Assembly (NCBI GenBank): GCA_002105175.1 | Contig: MCGE01000028.1 | Coordinates: forward strand, 248,001 to 312,000 | Direction of reading: 5' to 3' | Source: Absidia repens | Lineage: Eukaryota > Mucoromycota > Mucoromycetes > Mucorales > Cunninghamellaceae | Length of the DNA stretch: 64,000 nt | In this document: positions 1 through 10,258 of the stretch, one piece after another | Layout of the letters: each line of letters opens with the position of its first letter | Numbering within the stretch: the first letter of the stretch is position 1 | Notes under the pieces: generated by a model | The model's database searches: none | Told to the model about the DNA's origin: nothing | Seen by the model: only the letters and a program-made list of their open reading frames with translations | Program-made: the position numbers and the translations under genes

Positions 1-315
1 GTCAAAGAATCCACAGTTGAAGATACCAAAAAGATGTCCACAGGTAATAACGCTAAACATGAAAGTACGAGCCCCAATGCCAAAATGCTTGTGATGGTAG
101 CAAAGACATCCCGTTCATGTTTATCTTGATAATATCGAGTAAATCCTATACTGAATAAGAAGAATATCTGTATAAAATAGGAAGGAAAAAACAAAAAAAG
201 AGTGGGAGGTAAAAAGTCAATCAATGGATGAGCAGATTTTTCTTTCAATATATTAGCCCCTTACCACCGAGACTATGCCATACACAGTCCACGCAATGCC
301 AACCACTGCAGACAT
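1..315 (-). CDS. LMBD1-type lysosomal cobalamin transporter, 5' end only
   Basis: This is the amino-terminal part of a multi-spanning membrane protein whose gene continues beyond the left edge. Exon 1 is 315-265 (17 codons, starting MSAVVGIAW). A GTAAGG donor and a TACAG acceptor define an intron at 264-168, and exon 2 runs from 167 off the edge. The joined 72 residues have a first membrane helix, a charged stretch with YYQDKHERD, and a second helix ending LLPVDIFLVSS. The LLPVD-hydrophobic-VSS signature and this early two-helix layout match the LMBR1-domain protein LMBRD1, annotated in fungi as probable lysosomal cobalamin transporter. Members sit in lysosomal or vacuolar membranes and help export vitamin B12. 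Family assignment is good; the substrate is family knowledge and only the first tenth or so of the protein is visible. Confidence 0.75.
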
Positions 316-696
316 GATAAAGAATGATATAATTTGAGCAAATGTAAAATAAGATAAAAAAAGAAAAATAAAAGAATGTAAAAAAAGGGTGGGGGGATAA
401 GAAAATAGTGTGGAAAAAAAAAAGAAAAATGTCTCAAAAGGTTGTATCATGCGCCCGCGCCAAAAAATATCGGACCTGGAATTTGAATTCATCATGACGA
501 GAGAATACAGTATGTGATGATTTGTTTTATTAAGATCAAAAATATATAATAATAATAATAATAATACAAGGGAAAAAAAATTGCATAGATACATAAATAT
601 GCGAGGAAAGAAGAAAAAGAGAGATCTATACTAAGAAGGGACTATATAACTAATGGGAGGATATGATGTTTGAGGCTGGAGGGGGGTTTGAATAAT

Positions 697-1659
697 TCAT
701 TTCTTCTGTTTGGTAGAATTATCCAAAAGTCCAGAAATACGTTTCATGAGATTTTGATGATTGGGATTGGGCTGAATATTGTCAGGATCGTTGGGTAATT
801 CATGGAGCCGAGAACGTCGTCGACCAAGGAACATATCTTGCAAAGCCGGTTCAGTTGTAGAAGATCCATCACCACTATTGGTATTGCTTGGGTGTAAATT
901 GAAGTAGTTTTGTGTCAAAATCGAGTTCATCGAAGATGGATCGGATTGAATATTCACAGTGACTTCCGGGCGACCTTGCTGATTGATCTGAGCATCAATC
1001 ACATAGAAATCACGGACACGACGATCACCACTGTTGCGTAAGCCCGTCGAGTTGCGTCGAGTCAATTTGGCTACCACACCACCAATTCCCACTGCATAGC
1101 CATCCGAGTCAGTATTCAAGATACGGCCTTGTACAGGGTAATTCCATTCCACTTGATGATCACTGTATGTAGGTCCTACTACGCCGCCTTCCTGTTGTTG
1201 ATGGTCGTTCACAATATCCTTGTTGAAGTGGCAAGAAAGGTAATCATAGAGCTGTTCAGGTACTACTTCCTTGTTCTTCAATGCCTGCTGGAATGCCGGC
1301 GCTTGCTGACTGGCCTGTTTTAAAAACTGTTTGAACACACGAGGATTCATTGCCGCCACATTATGTTGTACTTGTTCCCGTCGAGGTGATGGCGCCTTTG
1401 AGTTGGGGAAATTTTCCTTCCATCGTTTGAGAAAGAGGACCTGAGATTCACCTGACTGCCAAGGCGTTTGATGTTCAGCTGTATCCAAATCACCCACTGT
1501 TACATAGCGTGTTCGTACAACCGTTGGAAGACCACGTTTAAAGCCCCAGTTGCCCATCTTCTTCGCTTTCTTGGGAGTTGTATATACTTGAGGAAGAGTA
1601 CGATCGTACGACGCTAAACGTGAATGCCGTAATAATCCCGCAAATGTCTTGTCCATCAT
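697..1659 (-). CDS. MRP51: Mitochondrial small ribosomal subunit protein Mrp51 (bS1m-like)
   Basis: A single exon encodes about 320 residues. The motif LLRHSRLASYD near the start, followed by VYTTPKKAKKMGNWGFKRGLP and a region around LDTAEHQTPWQSGE, is the conserved head of the fungal Mrp51 family, a component of the mitochondrial ribosome small subunit that supports translation of mitochondrial mRNAs. I chose the MMDKTF start because homologues begin only a few residues before LLRHSRLA. The frame is open 27 codons further upstream to 1740, but that stretch reads as A/T-rich leader. The C-terminal half is hydrophilic with no recognised domain. Mrp51 is fungus-specific, so it also supports the fungal origin of the window. 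Confidence 0.88.
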   Translation of the reverse strand: MMDKTFAGLLRHSRLASYDRTLPQVYTTPKKAKKMGNWGFKRGLPTVVRTRYVTVGDLDTAEHQTPWQSGESQVLFLKRWKENFPNSKAPSPRREQVQHNVAAMNPRVFKQFLKQASQQAPAFQQALKNKEVVPEQLYDYLSCHFNKDIVNDHQQQEGGVVGPTYSDHQVEWNYPVQGRILNTDSDGYAVGIGGVVAKLTRRNSTGLRNSGDRRVRDFYVIDAQINQQGRPEVTVNIQSDPSSMNSILTQNYFNLHPSNTNSGDGSSTTEPALQDMFLGRRRSRLHELPNDPDNIQPNPNHQNLMKRISGLLDNSTKQKK

Positions 1660-2307
1660 CCAATTGTGTGTTTGTTGTCGATCAAGAGAGTGGGGAATAA
1701 AAAAAAAACAAAGTGTGCAGAGATAGGATAGACGAAGCAAAAAATAAAAAAAAATAAAAAATAGACGCAGAATAAAATCAGCAGGGGCTTATGCCCAATT
1801 TGAAATTGAATAAATCGGAGGTCAAACAACTACCACACCATCATCAAAAACCCACCCCACAATATGAGTTTTTACCAACCAGCTTTGTTATACTCATCAG
1901 ATTAATCAGAACCCTTCCAATTACTCCATATGAGTTAAATATTTCTTTATTGACATAACTAATAATAATAATACTAATAATACTAATAATACTAATAATA
2001 CTAATAATACTAATAATACTAATAATACTAATAAGTAATACTAATTTGACATAACTACTCCATATCTGATCTTTTTTAAGAATACCAAAAAGTCATTCTT
2101 GTGTCTAACGAATTTAAGAACCAGTAAGTCGATGCATATTCAAATGTTTTTCATTTTTTACCTTTTTCAGCACATGAGACTTGATCCCTATACCGCGAGG
2201 GAATAAGTTAAATCATAAGTCACCTTCACTACACCCCTACACATTCCCACACCCAGATACACATTGAGACTGTATACAAATATTATAAACGAAAAAAAGG
2301 CCAAGTT
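1660..2307. other. Intergenic: MRP51 promoter side and microsatellite
   Basis: This 650-bp spacer lies between the start of MRP51 and the stop codon of the sulfurtransferase gene; both are on the minus strand. It is AT-rich. The only notable object is a TAA/ACTAATAAT microsatellite at about 1957-2041. No coding potential or RNA gene is visible. Confidence 0.7.
1957..2041. repeat. ACTAATAAT microsatellite
   Basis: A short TAA run passes into about seven copies of the nonamer ACTAATAAT, slightly decayed at the right end. It lies in the MRP51 upstream spacer. Confidence 0.9.
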
Positions 2308-3488
2308 TTATTGTTTGTCTTTAATAATTATACTATCCTTTTTGTCAGCATACTCCGTCCAGCTTCCATCATAAACAGAGATATCCTTGGCACCAGCTCG
2401 TTCCAAAGCAAAGTATAGCACGGAGGCAGTAATGCCGCTACCTACAAAAAAAAAAAAAAGGATTTAGTGAGAACAGTGTCAGACATCCATAGGCGGAGCG
2501 GGGGTTGTTATTTACCACAACTAGCAACAATAGGTCGGTTAAGATCGACACCCTTTGATTCAAACACAGCTTTCAACGCCACATCGTCCTTGTACAAACC
2601 GTCTTCAGTGGCGACTTCTTGGAATGGGACACACACCGAGCCAGGCATATGACCACTGGAGAGACCAGGACGAGGTTCAGGCGCTTCACCCGTGAAACGT
2701 GCAAGAGCACGAGCGTCGAGCACTTGGGGTACACCATCCTTGTCACCTTCTTGATAGCGTTTACCATTCTTCAGCATTGTTGCATAGTCACGCACCAGTT
2801 GAGGGTTGAGTTCGGCTGTGTAGTGTTCCTCAACAGGAGCATCAGGAGGGTTGCCAGTGGTAATTAATGGATAGCCTTGACGAATCCAAGCGGGCAATCC
2901 ACCATTCAAAATAGAGACTTGGTCATGGCCGAATGCTTTGAACGTCCAGTACACACGAGCAGCTGAAAAGGCCCCAATAGAATCATACACGACAACGTGA
3001 TCCTTGTTGTTGATACCCAATTTACCTATACAGGATGAATGGTCAGTACCACTGGTTTAAATACACATCCATTCTAATTTTTTTTTTCAGTACTTGTAAC
3101 TTACCAACAGCATCTGCGAATATATTGGCACTTGGTAACATATGAGGCAAGTCAACACTGGTATCCTTGATAGTATCAATCCCAAAGAATCGTGCGCCGG
3201 GGATACGCTTGCTGATGAATTCTTGATAAGGATCCCGGTTAGTATTGGGCATATGCCAAGAAGCATCTAGAATTTTGATTCCTTTTTTGTCATTGTCGAG
3301 TGAAGTGGCGAGCTCTTGTGTGGAAACCAGACTTGAGAAGGACCGCAAGGTTGTCATTTTGGTAGCAGCTGGAGAGTAAAAAAATATATATATATAAAGA
3401 ATAACGTTAGATAGAATAACAGTATGGTAGCGTGTAGCATCTTACATGTGGTCGACTTGAATAAACTTGTTGAAGAGGCGCGTAACAT
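2308..3488 (-). CDS. 3-Mercaptopyruvate sulfurtransferase (tandem rhodanese), probably mitochondrial
   Basis: Four exons (3488-3446, 3368-3105, 3025-2516, 2441-2308) join in frame to 316 residues, the usual size for a two-domain rhodanese. Transfer of sulfur from 3-mercaptopyruvate or thiosulfate to a thiophilic acceptor uses a persulfide on the active-site cysteine of the second domain. That cysteine is residue 272, in CGSGIT. The CGSG loop is typical of mercaptopyruvate sulfurtransferase, whereas thiosulfate sulfurtransferases usually carry CRKG. Domain 1 spans about residues 35-150 (ILDASWHMPN, RIPGARFFGID) and domain 2 about 170-300. The first exon plus the start of the second give a serine/arginine-rich, acid-free leader (MLRASSTSLFKSTT) suited to mitochondrial import. 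Skipping exon 1 would leave the internal ATG at 3357 and a cytosolic form, so dual targeting is possible. Confidence 0.9.
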
Positions 3489-3660
3489 CAAGTTAGGTAA
3501 AAACTTAATAGGTTGAATATGCAAAGGGGCTAAAGAGAAGGCGTAATAGATGAGATTGAGAAAAACCCGCTGCACGAGAAAAGGAGTTTTAAAACCAAGT
3601 GAGATTTTAGATTTTCCTTTTTTTGGCTCAACGCTCTAAGAAACTACCACACCCATTTGA

Positions 3661-4573
3661 ATGGGGGAATGTTAGGGACACGTATAATTTTCGCACATAC
3701 TCTTCGAGAAAGACAGAATTTGAATTTTCCAGGTTTTCCAGCGGGTTCGGACCAGATATATTATAGTCTTGCACGTACTGTCAAAAAATTAAAAAAAAAA
3801 TGCAAGCTTACTACTGCTCTATTTTATTCTTTTGTTCTTTTTTTATTTTTTTTTATTTTTTTAGGACATTATCATCGTATTATTAAAATTATCATAAAAA
3901 CAAACTGACCTGATCCCTCCGCCTCATTCGAGATTTACCAGCACGTCAAAGGTACTATCATTATTATTAATACTATTCTTTTTTATAGTGCCATTACGTA
4001 TTCCTTTTAAATTTTATTTTCATCACCCTCTTTTTCCTTATCGCTACTTATATTTTTATTATCGCATCATTACATATCCTTTTAAAATATTACATCACAT
4101 CGTCTTATATTTTATAATTGTGTCCTTACTGTACCCTTCTTTTTATTTTATTATCGGACCATTATCTTTTTTTCCTATCCATTGCTGATAAACAATAAAA
4201 AAGGTATTTGTAACAATTTGTATGTATGTATGCTGTGTAATGGTGTGACTTATGAGTGCATATGTGGGTACTATTTATTCATACTGTATAGTTCTTCGCT
4301 TATAGATATATGACATGTAATGCCATGGATAATCGCGAACTGGACCGTTTAAATTTTTGTGATTTTCTTATAGCCATTCTGTCTCGGTATGACTTTTCTT
4401 CACACTATTATAATCGTTGCTCTCTCTTTTTTTGTAATTTTTGAGAGTAGTGTACGTGCAGGAACAGTATAGTAGTGCAGTAGCACAGTAGTACAGTACG
4501 TGCAAGTCTATAACAAACTACGGCTTTTTCGATGAGTACGTGCGAAAATTGTACGTGTCCTAACAATCCCCAT
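3661..4573. mobile_element. 913-bp element with imperfect terminal inverted repeats (MITE-like)
   Basis: The left end reads GTTAGGGACACGTATAATTT then TCGCACATACTC. The reverse complement of the right end reads GTTAGGACACGTACAATTTT then CGCACGTACTC. The outer match covers roughly 50 bp (3661-3710 against 4573-4524). A second matched block, TATAGNCTTGCACGTACTGT, lies at 3766-3785 against 4513-4494. The left arm carries about 50 extra bases between the two blocks. The interior is AT-rich without a transposase frame, so this looks like a non-autonomous or decayed DNA transposon. No clear target-site duplication is visible, and the superfamily cannot be assigned by eye. Confidence 0.7.
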
Positions 4574-4720
4574 TTTTTTTTACAGCTATTCTATCTATTG
4601 CCACACCTTATCTCCACCTTAGCATAGTTGTCATTATCAAATCCATAAACGGATCACAGTTTATTATGTTCTCGCACATTATAGAAAAAACATATATATA
4701 CCACACATTTTTTATATCAA

Positions 4721-4800
4721 ATAAACGCTCTGGCGCTCCGCTGGAGCTTTTGGAAATCTTTCGATTTACTGGGTGTCACAGTTTTTTATTAAAGTATGGG
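4721..4800 (+). repeat. Short dispersed repeat R2, copy 1
   Basis: This stretch is similar to 22873-22935. Both have ATAARCGYTCT, then CTCCGYTGGAG, then TTTTGGGAAATCTT-like sequence and GATTTACTRGRTGTCA. The central CTCCGCTGGAG forms a small hairpin. A T-run follows in both copies. Confidence 0.6.
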
Positions 4801-5029
4801 TTTCGATGGGATAGGATCAAAGCCTCCGCCATTTCGCACTTTGATGGGCAGCCCCTTGAGCCTAACCGTCATGCTCCGCGCTCGTTAATTATATTTTTTC
4901 TTTCTGCATGTGTAAAAAAAGATATACAGCATAGTGTAAAAATGTCAATTTAAGCGCCGCACACATGATTTCTATTTTTTCTGGCTCCCAATTTATTTTC
5001 CTTTTTTTCTTCTTTTTTCCTTCATGAAA

Positions 5030-6110
5030 GTCTCAATGGTATAATGACAAGGCTCATTGGAATACTGGTGATCTAGAAATAGTGTTAGAACTTTAACTAG
5101 AGGCATTTTCGAAAATGCAAAACAAACATCATGGGGAAACCCTTTCATTTTGTATTCGTGATTCTTAGACTAGAAGTCAATCTTTCAAATCCCGACCACG
5201 TGGATTTATTTTTTACTCCTTTTTTCCTGTCCTCTCTCTCTCTTCTTTTTTTGTCCCTTCATTTTTCATCACCATTGAGGAATTACGCTCGACTTAGAAT
5301 AGTGTTAGGACTAGTTTAGAAGGGTTTTCATCTCAAGGATCGCAAGATTATGGGGAAACCCTTTCATTTTGGGTTCAGGATTTTGAACCCCTCCATTTGT
5401 TAGCTTTTTGAAGACTTCATTAGTTTAGTATGGTGTTAGTCTGTTATAAGATGTATCTACATCTGAATAAAGTATGTCTATTTTTACATTATTCAATGAA
5501 ATATGCCTCATTAGTCTCGCTCATGTCTTGTGTAATAGATCTCTTCCTTATTATCAGTCTCTTTTGATTAATGCTCACAGTTGCTATGCTTCAATAAAAT
5601 ATATTACTTTATAGTCTTTCTCATGTCCTTTATGCTTTGCACAGTATATTAAACCACGTTTTACAAAGCTCACTTTAGATTAGTGTTGACCATTCTTCTA
5701 ATCTAACATTAGTCTCGCTCTTGATTCCGTAAACCGATTCATCCATTACAACCCTTATTACAAAGAACTCTTCCTCTTTATATTTAGTATCTACCAATAT
5801 GCTTAAATAAAATATGCCTTTTTTTTATTTTTTCAAGCGCCCTCTGACCGTAAACGATATAGCTATTATAGTTGTTTTATGAGTGTCCAACCAAACACTT
5901 GCTATCTAGTTTATTCACTATGACTAATCCCACATAAAAAAATACCTATGAACTGGTTGACAGTCTTACATCATTTACTATCAAATATAGCCATATTCCT
6001 GAAAATAAATAAACAGTACAGAATATACTATAGAAAATATAAAAAATTACACGCTGGCAATTACTCGCGCTCAAATTTTTCCCACCGTCGGGCCGGATAG
6101 AAATTTTAAC
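5030..6110 (+). repeat. Dispersed repeat R1, copy A
   Basis: This copy has the R1 head: AAATCCCGACCACGTGG at about 5197, AGTGTTAGGACTAGTTTAG, and TGGGGAAACCCTTTCATTTT. It then has the degenerate body built on GTGTTGACCATT and CTTCAATAAAATATGCC-like units, and a diverged tail (TACTATCAAATATAGCCATA). A partial second head lies directly upstream at about 5030-5165. There is no coding capacity. See the R1 finding for the family. Confidence 0.75.
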
Positions 6111-6667
6111 CTTTCTCAACCTTTTCTCCTTACTACTGTACAAAATAAATATCCAACGAGTACAATCTTGGTACACCACATTGTTTAAAATATAAAAATA
6201 CAAGGCTGTAGCACCCATTTGATTTTTTGCATTATATTTCAAAATCAAGAGTTTTCGAAACATGCTTTTCATGTTACTAAATTTGTTCAAATAAATCACA
6301 GCTTATAAAGCGCGCGTTATCGCGACACATAAATAAAAATAAATAGAAGACAGAGAGAGACGAGATAAAAACCATTTTTTATTTGGGAGGACGATTGCCT
6401 GATATGTACAAACCATCAAATAACATGATTTGTATTTGTATTGCATAATGTAAAAAGTACCAAAACCACAACAAATAAAATAAAATGAAGACCACAAAAC
6501 AAAATGTTAAACTAATTTTCTATACACACACGCACATACACACACACACACACACATCAAAACAAAACAAAAACCGAAAAAACCCAACTATAACTAAATA
6601 AGACTAAAAGAACTATATCGCTATATATCCAGTAAAATCCACACGATATTGTTTCATCGAGCTACCA

Positions 6668-8752
6668 TCAAAACCGAATACCAATGTTGGGTCGATCCAT
6701 GTTGGGAGGGAGAGGCTGGCCTTGAGCAAAGCTACCTTGACGTTGCCGAGTTAAAAACGAAGAGTTGTATTGTCCGATTGTGCCCGATTTAGTTGATCTT
6801 GGTGTAGGCTGCGGTAACTGTTGCTGCTGTTGATGCATTGAATATTGCACATCGTCCGGTGGCGTCAATTTGGGTTGAGCCAGTCGTCGTAAATTTTGTT
6901 GTTGCAAATGTGACAAGGATTCATTGGAAGACGAGGAGAAGGAAGGTGAGTTTTGATGATTAGTTGGTGATCTAGGTTGCTGCTGTTGCTTTTGGTGGTG
7001 AAGATGATATTGTTGTGGTGACGCTGAATCAAGTGATGCTGCTGTGTGAAGACCATTGTGATGTTCTTCCTTAATAGTCGATGAATAAGATGTCGTCATT
7101 GTGGGCACTGGAGGAGGTGGGGATGTTGATTTAGACGGTGACATGTTTTGCTGTTGTTGTTGTAGCATTTTTCGCGTATTGATCATCACACGCAAAGCCC
7201 GAGTTTGTAGTGCTGTTCGACATGTCAGTGCTGCTGTTTCATAGACCATACTTGCAGTAGAGATGGTCAATATTTGGTGGAGCGCGTGTGTTGTCAGTTG
7301 AATCAACCGTGGCATGTCAAACATATGGGCCAAAATCAGGAGTCGAGAGAGGATATTTGGCTGGTGTTGTTGTGCTGTCATTAAATGATCGGTATAAAGA
7401 TACTGTAAGAATGCCAAAGTCACGGTGTAAGATTCAGTAAATTGTAATCGTTTTCCATAATGTTGCTGCTGTTGTTGATTGTGTCCATCCTGACCCTTTT
7501 TCATCAAATCCGCAAAATATTTCCATCGCTGAGCTAACACTGTCGAATTGATAGGAATAGATTTTCGATCGGTTGATATAATTTCCATGTCGGCCATATT
7601 TGGTTCATTCAACATACTTAGGCCAAGTTCTTGAGCAATAGGTGCACATGTTGATTCAGGGTGAGTATAAATACCAAACGCTTCCAAGTCTACAATCGCC
7701 ACATGGTCAAAGTTTATTTGTCGATGATTGTAATCCTCTAGCAAATCGCGATCCCGGTTGCCAACCACGTAAAACTTTTGCTGATCATGGTGAAGAACGC
7801 CTCGATTCCAAGACCCAGAAGAGAGGATTGATCCAGTGTCCACTCGAACCCACACAAGATTCGCCAAGTTCAGCGCCCAGAGGTGAAATGAGCGATGTGC
7901 TGGTGTAAGGTAAGTGCCGGTCATGATCATATGATGTCCCAATAAATGTCCAGATGGAAAGCGAAGTCCAGGTGGAAGGAGTGTGCCAGACATATCATCT
8001 GAATGGTCCTTGAAAGTGACAGGGTGGTCATGGAGAGGTCGACAACTTTGCAAGTCGCGAGTCACATCGGCAAAATTGTAGTTGGAGTAAACACAGAGTG
8101 GAATATCGTCGTTGGCGTCATTTTGAGGCCAAAGAGTAGAATTGCCTTTGTTGATAGGGAGTGGACAGAAAGCGACAGCTCGATAGGCACCATATTGTTG
8201 ATCCACAGGTCCACCTTGTACCCAAGCCGAAAGTTTCAGGTCAAACACATTGATTTCATTGATGTATTGATTGGACATGTCTTGGCCACCGATCACCATC
8301 AGTTTGTCATTAGCACATTCAGCCAAGTGGGCATATCTTGCTTGAGGAGTAAAGATACTAGGACTAACTTCGGGATAGACCCATGAGAGTGTTTCCAAGT
8401 CAAAGAGGCATAAGTCGTCCAGCGCACAGAGGCCTTGTGTAGCAGAGTTGCGGTGAGCATGACTCATACCACCAAATATAATTAGCGATTTGTTGTAAAT
8501 ATTGGCGGAATGGAAGTATCGCGGTTGAGGAGGAGAAGCTGAATCTGGAGGTCCAATGTGTCGTTCCCATACAAGTGTTGCAAGATCAAGAATATATAGA
8601 TGATTCGTCATTTGCCGAGAGGCTACCAGTCTTCCACCAAACACATACATATGATTGCCAACAATAGTCGTAGAGGCACCGACCAGCGGTGGAGGTATTT
8701 CGCCAGTAGTGGATCTAGTTTCAGTGGTGAGATCGGCTATAGATGATTGCAT
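6668..8752 (-). CDS. Kelch-repeat / BTB-domain protein (Ral2/Mds3-like class)
   Basis: A single exon encodes 694 residues. Residues about 20-350 carry kelch-type blades (NHMYVFGGRLV, SLIIFGGMSHA, DKLMVIGGQD, HLLGHHMIMTG), which fold as a beta-propeller. Residues about 390-510 form a divergent BTB region (INSTVLAQRWKYFADLMKKG, then TLAFLQYLYTDHL) interrupted by a short glutamine run. The last 180 residues are disordered and rich in Q, S and P. In fungi this kelch-plus-BTB order is found in Ral2 and Mds3/Pmd1 relatives, linked to Ras signalling and the choice between growth and sporulation. That link is inference, because kelch scaffolds are many and divergent. It is the only gene between two large repeat-bearing spacers. 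Confidence 0.8.
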   Translation of the reverse strand: MQSSIADLTTETRSTTGEIPPPLVGASTTIVGNHMYVFGGRLVASRQMTNHLYILDLATLVWERHIGPPDSASPPQPRYFHSANIYNKSLIIFGGMSHAHRNSATQGLCALDDLCLFDLETLSWVYPEVSPSIFTPQARYAHLAECANDKLMVIGGQDMSNQYINEINVFDLKLSAWVQGGPVDQQYGAYRAVAFCPLPINKGNSTLWPQNDANDDIPLCVYSNYNFADVTRDLQSCRPLHDHPVTFKDHSDDMSGTLLPPGLRFPSGHLLGHHMIMTGTYLTPAHRSFHLWALNLANLVWVRVDTGSILSSGSWNRGVLHHDQQKFYVVGNRDRDLLEDYNHRQINFDHVAIVDLEAFGIYTHPESTCAPIAQELGLSMLNEPNMADMEIISTDRKSIPINSTVLAQRWKYFADLMKKGQDGHNQQQQQHYGKRLQFTESYTVTLAFLQYLYTDHLMTAQQHQPNILSRLLILAHMFDMPRLIQLTTHALHQILTISTASMVYETAALTCRTALQTRALRVMINTRKMLQQQQQNMSPSKSTSPPPPVPTMTTSYSSTIKEEHHNGLHTAASLDSASPQQYHLHHQKQQQQPRSPTNHQNSPSFSSSSNESLSHLQQQNLRRLAQPKLTPPDDVQYSMHQQQQQLPQPTPRSTKSGTIGQYNSSFLTRQRQGSFAQGQPLPPNMDRPNIGIRF

Positions 8753-10225
8753 ACCAGTTGTCGTAATATGTATATATATGTGTGTATGTATGTAATGTAT
8801 GTATATAAAGCAAAAGAAAGACTAAACCTCCTTTTTCAAAAGAGCATCCACCTTTTTGTGAGTGAAAGAATGAATAAAAATAAAGGAGTGAGAAGGAAAT
8901 AAAAAAAGCGGTGATTGAAATAGACACTTGTATCACATTTTACCTTTTAAAAATTTATTCCTTTTAACTATCACCGTGATTTCAAATAAGTATCTACATT
9001 TTTCTATTCAAGATATCTTAGTGGAAAGATTATTATATCCAAGGCGATTCCTCACTGACTCTATATACATTTAATAGTTCTGTCATGGTTTATTCGTTTG
9101 CCATAGGTGTCATTAATTATCGGCAAGGGTCCACAGAAAATAGTGTATGATATGATAAATATAATATTTCATTGTCACATATTAACAATCCCTTTCCCGT
9201 ATATTTTTTCCTGAATATTTTAGGTTTATAGACTCTCCCCCTTTTGTCTGAAATTGCTTTTGCAGCACTGACCTCCAAGTATCACAGACATGCACTTACT
9301 TCCCTGTTGTGGGAAAGTCACTTGATATGCTGCTCTCTTTGCTTGATACTAGTACATTTGTCAGATTGGTTTTCTAAACGTGGTGCAATATTTTTGGCTG
9401 TTCCTCCTCCATGTTTACTATACATATCGTCAAACAAGCAATTTGTTTTCATCTCCTTTCATATCTCCTCAAACTTCTCCTCACTTTTTTTTTTTAAAGA
9501 TACAAAATAGGTAGCCCACTAGGCAATCTTAAACTATCTCAAACAAAGTTTCTGGGTCTCAATTGAAATGGACACAATATTGTGAAGGCGATCTCTATTC
9601 TACAGTCAAGTCAAATGTGTTTTATCTCTACCGTAGTACCTACAACAAGATGATCATTGGAATTAGATATAGGCCATTTCCTATTTTAGTTTTTCTAGTC
9701 AGGATGCTCGATAAATTTTTTAGGTACATATTACCTTTGAAAATAAAATTACATTTATCGTACACATATTCATATATATGCTCAAGTCCTTTGCTAAGTC
9801 TATTGACGTTATATTCGCTTTGTTTTCAGATGATTATTGAATACGCAAACCAAATTTCTACCAAATGTGATTTAGTGCAAGCCGTGAAATTTTTGTGTTT
9901 CAAGGAAAGCGCTACGGGCAATTATTTTACTTGACAATACAATGGTTAACCACGTAATATGATAGGAAAGATGGAAAGGAACACGATTCCGTGGTTACTT
10001 GTTGTTATTTTTCATTAAAAAAAGGACTTGGGTGTTTGAAAATGGTCGGGTTTGACTCTGGGATTGAGGAATTGCAAAAGACATTTATCCACATTTACCG
10101 AACAATAGGAATGTTATGCAGATAAATCATATGCCTTTTAGATCATATTTTTATATGCCCATCGCTGTATTAGTTTTTATACATCTTTTACTATTCTTTT
10201 TACATGTATTCATCACAACCATTTC

Positions 10226-10258
<33 letters not shown>

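Larger units (their letters stand above)
3489..6667. other. Gene-free 3.2-kb spacer with mobile-element relics
   Basis: No gene is supported here; the open frames are short, AT-rich and resemble no protein. The spacer holds an inverted-repeat element at 3661-4573, a copy of short repeat R2 at 4721-4800 and R1 copy A at about 5030-6110. A CA-rich microsatellite at 6533-6558 lies just downstream of the kelch gene stop. Confidence 0.7.

Noticed and set aside
1660..1740. N-terminal extension of Mrp51 (MLRLSYLCTLCFFFIP...).
   Set aside because: Homologues start just before LLRHSRLA; the extension is A/T-run derived and follows no conserved pattern, although it could be read as a targeting peptide.
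5190..5215. TTTCAAATCCCGAC at the R1 head resembles a tRNA T-arm / pol III B box, suggesting a tRNA-derived SINE.
   Set aside because: No matching A box or cloverleaf lies at the right distance in any copy, and the element is about 1.1 kb, too long for a simple SINE.
9244..9934. Open frames of about 90-120 codons in the spacer upstream of the HMG-box gene's 3' end.
   Set aside because: Composition is Phe/Leu/Ser-rich as expected for AT-rich noncoding DNA, with no splice partners and no family resemblance.
9943..9999. Small inverted repeat (TTAACCACG / CGTGGTTA) as a possible RNA gene.
   Set aside because: The stem is only 8-9 bp with a loop of about 35 bases and no other RNA feature.
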